A stretch of DNA of 64,000 nucleotides. Source: Gottschalkiaceae bacterium SANA (GTDB lineage: Bacteria; Bacillota; Clostridia; Tissierellales; GPF-1). The notes below the pieces were generated by a model that was given only the letters and a program-made list of their open reading frames with translations, had not been told where the DNA came from and did no database searches. The DNA is taken from NCBI GenBank assembly GCA_036323355.1, contig AP028876.1:248001-312000 (forward strand), read 5' to 3'. Made by a program: the position numbers and the translations under genes. Of the stretch, positions 61,962 through 64,000 are shown piece by piece. Position 1 is the stretch's first letter. The number at the start of each line of letters is the position of its first letter.

Positions 61962-63407
61962 ATGCTTCAATCTGTTTTGAATGTTTTTTCTTGGTTATTA
62001 TCGCAAGGGGCTCCAATAATTGTTCCGGTTTCAGTAATTATACTTGGTCTGGTATTTCAAGCACCTAAAGAGAAAGTATTTGCTGGTGCTCTCCGAATGG
62101 GGGTTGGATTTACAGCTTTATTTGCTTTAGTTGGGGTTATATTTTCTGCATTAGGACCAGCGGCTAATCAAATGGCTACACGATTTGGATTGGTATTTAC
62201 CGTTACTGACCTTGGATGGCCAACGCAATCAGGTATTGTATTTGCAATACCATGGGCAATGGCAGCAATCGCACTTTTTATTGTTCTAAATGCGATTTTA
62301 GTTGCTTTAGGTGTTGTGAAAACGTTGAATGTTGATTTTAATAATCATTGGATTTTTGTGTTTTACATGGGTGCGACATATTATATGACGGGTAGCTGGT
62401 TGTTAACAGTACTAGTAGGTTTAATTTTCTGGTTCGTATCCTTAAAGATGGCGGATTGGATATACCCAATGATCGATGCATATTATGATATGCCGATGGA
62501 TGGAATTACAATTACCCATGCATATTCGATCTTATGGGCACCTATCGGTTTTTTGCTTGATAAATTTTGGGATATGATTCCAGGAATTCGAAATGTTCAA
62601 TGGGATCCTGAGTCAATAAAAGAAAAGTGGGGATTCTTTGGAGAGCCAGTTTTTATTGGTTGGATTATTGGATTATTCGTTGGAATTGTAGCATACTTTG
62701 AATGGATTCCAACAGGGGCTCAAGTGAGTGCTGCATTAGGTTTAGCTTTTACAGTTTCATTTTTTATGTTGTTATTGCCAAGAGCGGCGGAACTAATTGT
62801 TGCTGGAATGGCACCATTATCAGATGCTGTTCGGGTTTTTGTAACAAAGAAGATGCCAGGTCGAGATTTCCATCTTGGATTGGATGCCGCCATCTTGGTC
62901 GGCGCACCGGAGCATGTTGCGATTGGGGTATTGACAACACCGATTGCATTTTTGATTGCTTTCTTACTGCCAGGAAATAATATGCTTCCAATGGGTGATG
63001 TTGCAGGGTTATTTATTTTCATCTGTGTTTTTATTACAAATACAAATCGAGGAAATATTTTTAGAGGTTTGTTAAATAGTGCTTTGATATTGATTCCAGT
63101 TTCATTTTGGATTGGATCAACGATGTCAGTTGCAAATATGGCAATTGTTGAAGGTACAGGCTTTGTTCTTCCAGAAGGTGCTGGAATGATTTCATCGTTA
63201 TGTGTTGGGACTACACCTGTTGGATTTGCACTATATCAAGTAAGTTCATTTGTTGCGGGAATTGGAAGCTCTAAGGACCTTATGATAGGTGCTGCGGTAC
63301 TCGGAGTTTTTGCCGCTGTATGGTATTTGATGCGGAATCGACCAGTTGAATATGCACGTGAATTACGAGGTGAACAGACTGGAATAGAAGATTCGGAAGT
63401 AAGTTGA
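61962..63407 (+). CDS. PTS galactitol-family EIIC
   Basis: 481 residues with about 11 TM segments. GAPIIVPVSVIILGLVFQAP, AYYDMPMDGITITHAYSILWAPIGFLLDKFWDMIPG and PLSDAVRVFVTKKMPGRDFHLGLDAAILVG are typical of galactitol-type IIC. It transports a polyol or sugar with phosphorylation. The ATG at 61962 has GGGAGATG; 61923 is weaker. The 133-nt gap after the regulator holds only a weak AT-rich hairpin near 61832. Confidence 0.92.
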   Translation: MLQSVLNVFSWLLSQGAPIIVPVSVIILGLVFQAPKEKVFAGALRMGVGFTALFALVGVIFSALGPAANQMATRFGLVFTVTDLGWPTQSGIVFAIPWAMAAIALFIVLNAILVALGVVKTLNVDFNNHWIFVFYMGATYYMTGSWLLTVLVGLIFWFVSLKMADWIYPMIDAYYDMPMDGITITHAYSILWAPIGFLLDKFWDMIPGIRNVQWDPESIKEKWGFFGEPVFIGWIIGLFVGIVAYFEWIPTGAQVSAALGLAFTVSFFMLLLPRAAELIVAGMAPLSDAVRVFVTKKMPGRDFHLGLDAAILVGAPEHVAIGVLTTPIAFLIAFLLPGNNMLPMGDVAGLFIFICVFITNTNRGNIFRGLLNSALILIPVSFWIGSTMSVANMAIVEGTGFVLPEGAGMISSLCVGTTPVGFALYQVSSFVAGIGSSKDLMIGAAVLGVFAAVWYLMRNRPVEYARELRGEQTGIEDSEVS

Positions 63408-63426
63408 TTGAAAAGGAGTTATGAAT

Positions 63427-63762
63427 ATGTTTGGAAAGAAAAAAGCAAAACCCAAACAAGTAAAAAGGGAAATCAAAGAGAAAAAAAAGATTATGTTAGT
63501 TTGTGGTTCAGGAATGGTCTCTAGCACCTTGGTTTATCCTATGGTAGAAGAGATTTTAAAAGAAGGTGGTTATCGCTTTGAAATCATTAAAGGTAGCTTT
63601 AATGATGTTAAAAATAATAGCAACATTGCATTGATTTTAACGACGGTGTCACCGCTACCGAGAGAAGTTGTTGAAACTGGAATTCCGATTACTGTTGTAA
63701 CGGCGTTGTTTAGAGGAGATAAAGAGGCTGTAAAAGGGGATATTTTTGGCAAGTTAGGCTGA
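63427..63762 (+). CDS. PTS galactitol-type EIIB
   Basis: 111 residues. The phospho-Cys loop is MLVCGSGMVSSTLVYPMV at about 23-40. A basic N-terminal tail (GKKKAKPKQVKREIKEKKK) is unusual for IIB. The ATG at 63427 lies 8 nt after GGAG; an ATG at 63421 is only 2 nt from it. Part of the PTS operon. Confidence 0.9.
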   Translation: MFGKKKAKPKQVKREIKEKKKIMLVCGSGMVSSTLVYPMVEEILKEGGYRFEIIKGSFNDVKNNSNIALILTTVSPLPREVVETGIPITVVTALFRGDKEAVKGDIFGKLG

Positions 63763-63773
63763 ATATCAGATTG

Positions 63774-63800
63774 TATGAGGAATCTTATAGATTCCTCATA
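63774..63800 (+). other. Intercistronic stem-loop between EIIB and EIIA
   Basis: Perfect 11-bp stem TATGAGGAATC / GATTCCTCATA with a 5-nt loop and no T-run, so it more likely affects mRNA stability than ends transcription. Confidence 0.75.
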
Positions 63801-63884
63801 TGATTGAAAGAAGATCTCATACAAGCTCTTGCTATTGGATGCAAGCAGAAAGTAAAGGACTGCATGTGAGAGGGGATGTTTAAA

Positions 63885-64000
63885 ATGAGTCGAGTGTCGC
63901 TTTCGGGAATTGTGAGCCCGAGTAATATTCGATTAAAAAAATCCGTTGAAAATCGAGAGGAAGCAATTCGATTGGCGGGTGAAGTACTTATTGATAACGG
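63885..64000 (+). CDS. PTS EIIA (fructose/galactitol type), 3'-truncated by window edge
   Basis: The ATG at 63885 with AGGGGATG upstream opens MSRVSLSGIVSPSNIRLKKS followed by VENREEAIRLAGEVLIDN, then the window ends. The pattern with an early Ile/Leu stretch and KEEAI-like segment is that of PTS_EIIA_2 proteins. It completes the PTS set with the IIC and IIB genes. Confidence 0.82.
   Translation, partial: MSRVSLSGIVSPSNIRLKKSVENREEAIRLAGEVLIDN

Overview
The window looks like chromosomal DNA of a low-G+C, Gram-positive, anaerobic bacterium (Bacillota, Clostridia-like). Supporting signs are strong GGAGG-type ribosome binding sites, many TTG/GTG starts, an ECF sigma/RsiV-type pair, a PRD-type PTS regulator, a CadC/CzrA-like repressor with a Cd/Zn ATPase, a sigma-54 activator of clostridial style and a Crp/Fnr regulator. 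I saw no rRNA, tRNA, CRISPR array or phage module. The species cannot be named from sequence alone.

Layout: 1-5763 holds a sodium:solute symporter (cut by the left edge) followed by a full agmatine deiminase pathway (putrescine carbamoyltransferase, agmatine deiminase, amino-acid permease, carbamate kinase), which turns agmatine into putrescine and ATP. 5903-13935 is a mixed stretch: Cache-GGDEF diguanylate cyclase, PfoR-like membrane protein, VOC protein, PhnA-like zinc ribbon, ferritin-like/VIT1 fusion, oxidoreductase, ECF sigma with RsiV-like anti-sigma, acetyltransferase. 13990-17166 is a metal-resistance operon with a clear promoter/operator. 17219-19988 (minus) is a GPH symporter with two tandem YczE-like proteins. 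20236-29836 carries two ABC-F ATPases (the first behind a leader-peptide attenuator), a condensation-fold/zinc-ribbon gene pair, a truncated racemase remnant in front of a peptide deformylase-like gene, and a two-gene DNA alkylation-repair operon made of fusion proteins.

29864-34826 is a sigma-54 unit: a consensus -24/-12 promoter drives an M20 amidohydrolase and a YfcC-type carrier, with a sigma-54 activator convergent behind them. 34973-51461 contains many small units: polyamine-type acetyltransferase, ROK-MFS-PHP operon, glutaminase, PadR-DUF2812-methyltransferase operon, DEAD-box helicase, TetR-led operon, PPOX flavoprotein, a second diguanylate cyclase, CPBP protease, methylthioribose-kinase-like protein and a TipAL-type MerR regulator. 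51479-54933 is a split permease with a ferredoxin tail and a Crp/Fnr regulator, separated by an IS110-type element with a structured left end that may encode a bridge RNA. 55028-59531 has an ECF S component, YbaK-like deacylase, nitroreductase, MFS pump behind another short leader ORF, and a PD-(D/E)XK nuclease. 59645-64000 is a galactitol-family PTS operon (PRD regulator, IIC, IIB, and the start of IIA) that runs off the right edge.

The best regulatory finds are the leader peptide plus mutually exclusive hairpins before the ABC-F gene, the sigma-54 promoter, and the operator-overlapped promoters of the ArsR, TetR, PadR and MerR genes. The most unusual protein architecture is the repair pair Ada-AraC-AlkA and Ogt-MagIII-like.
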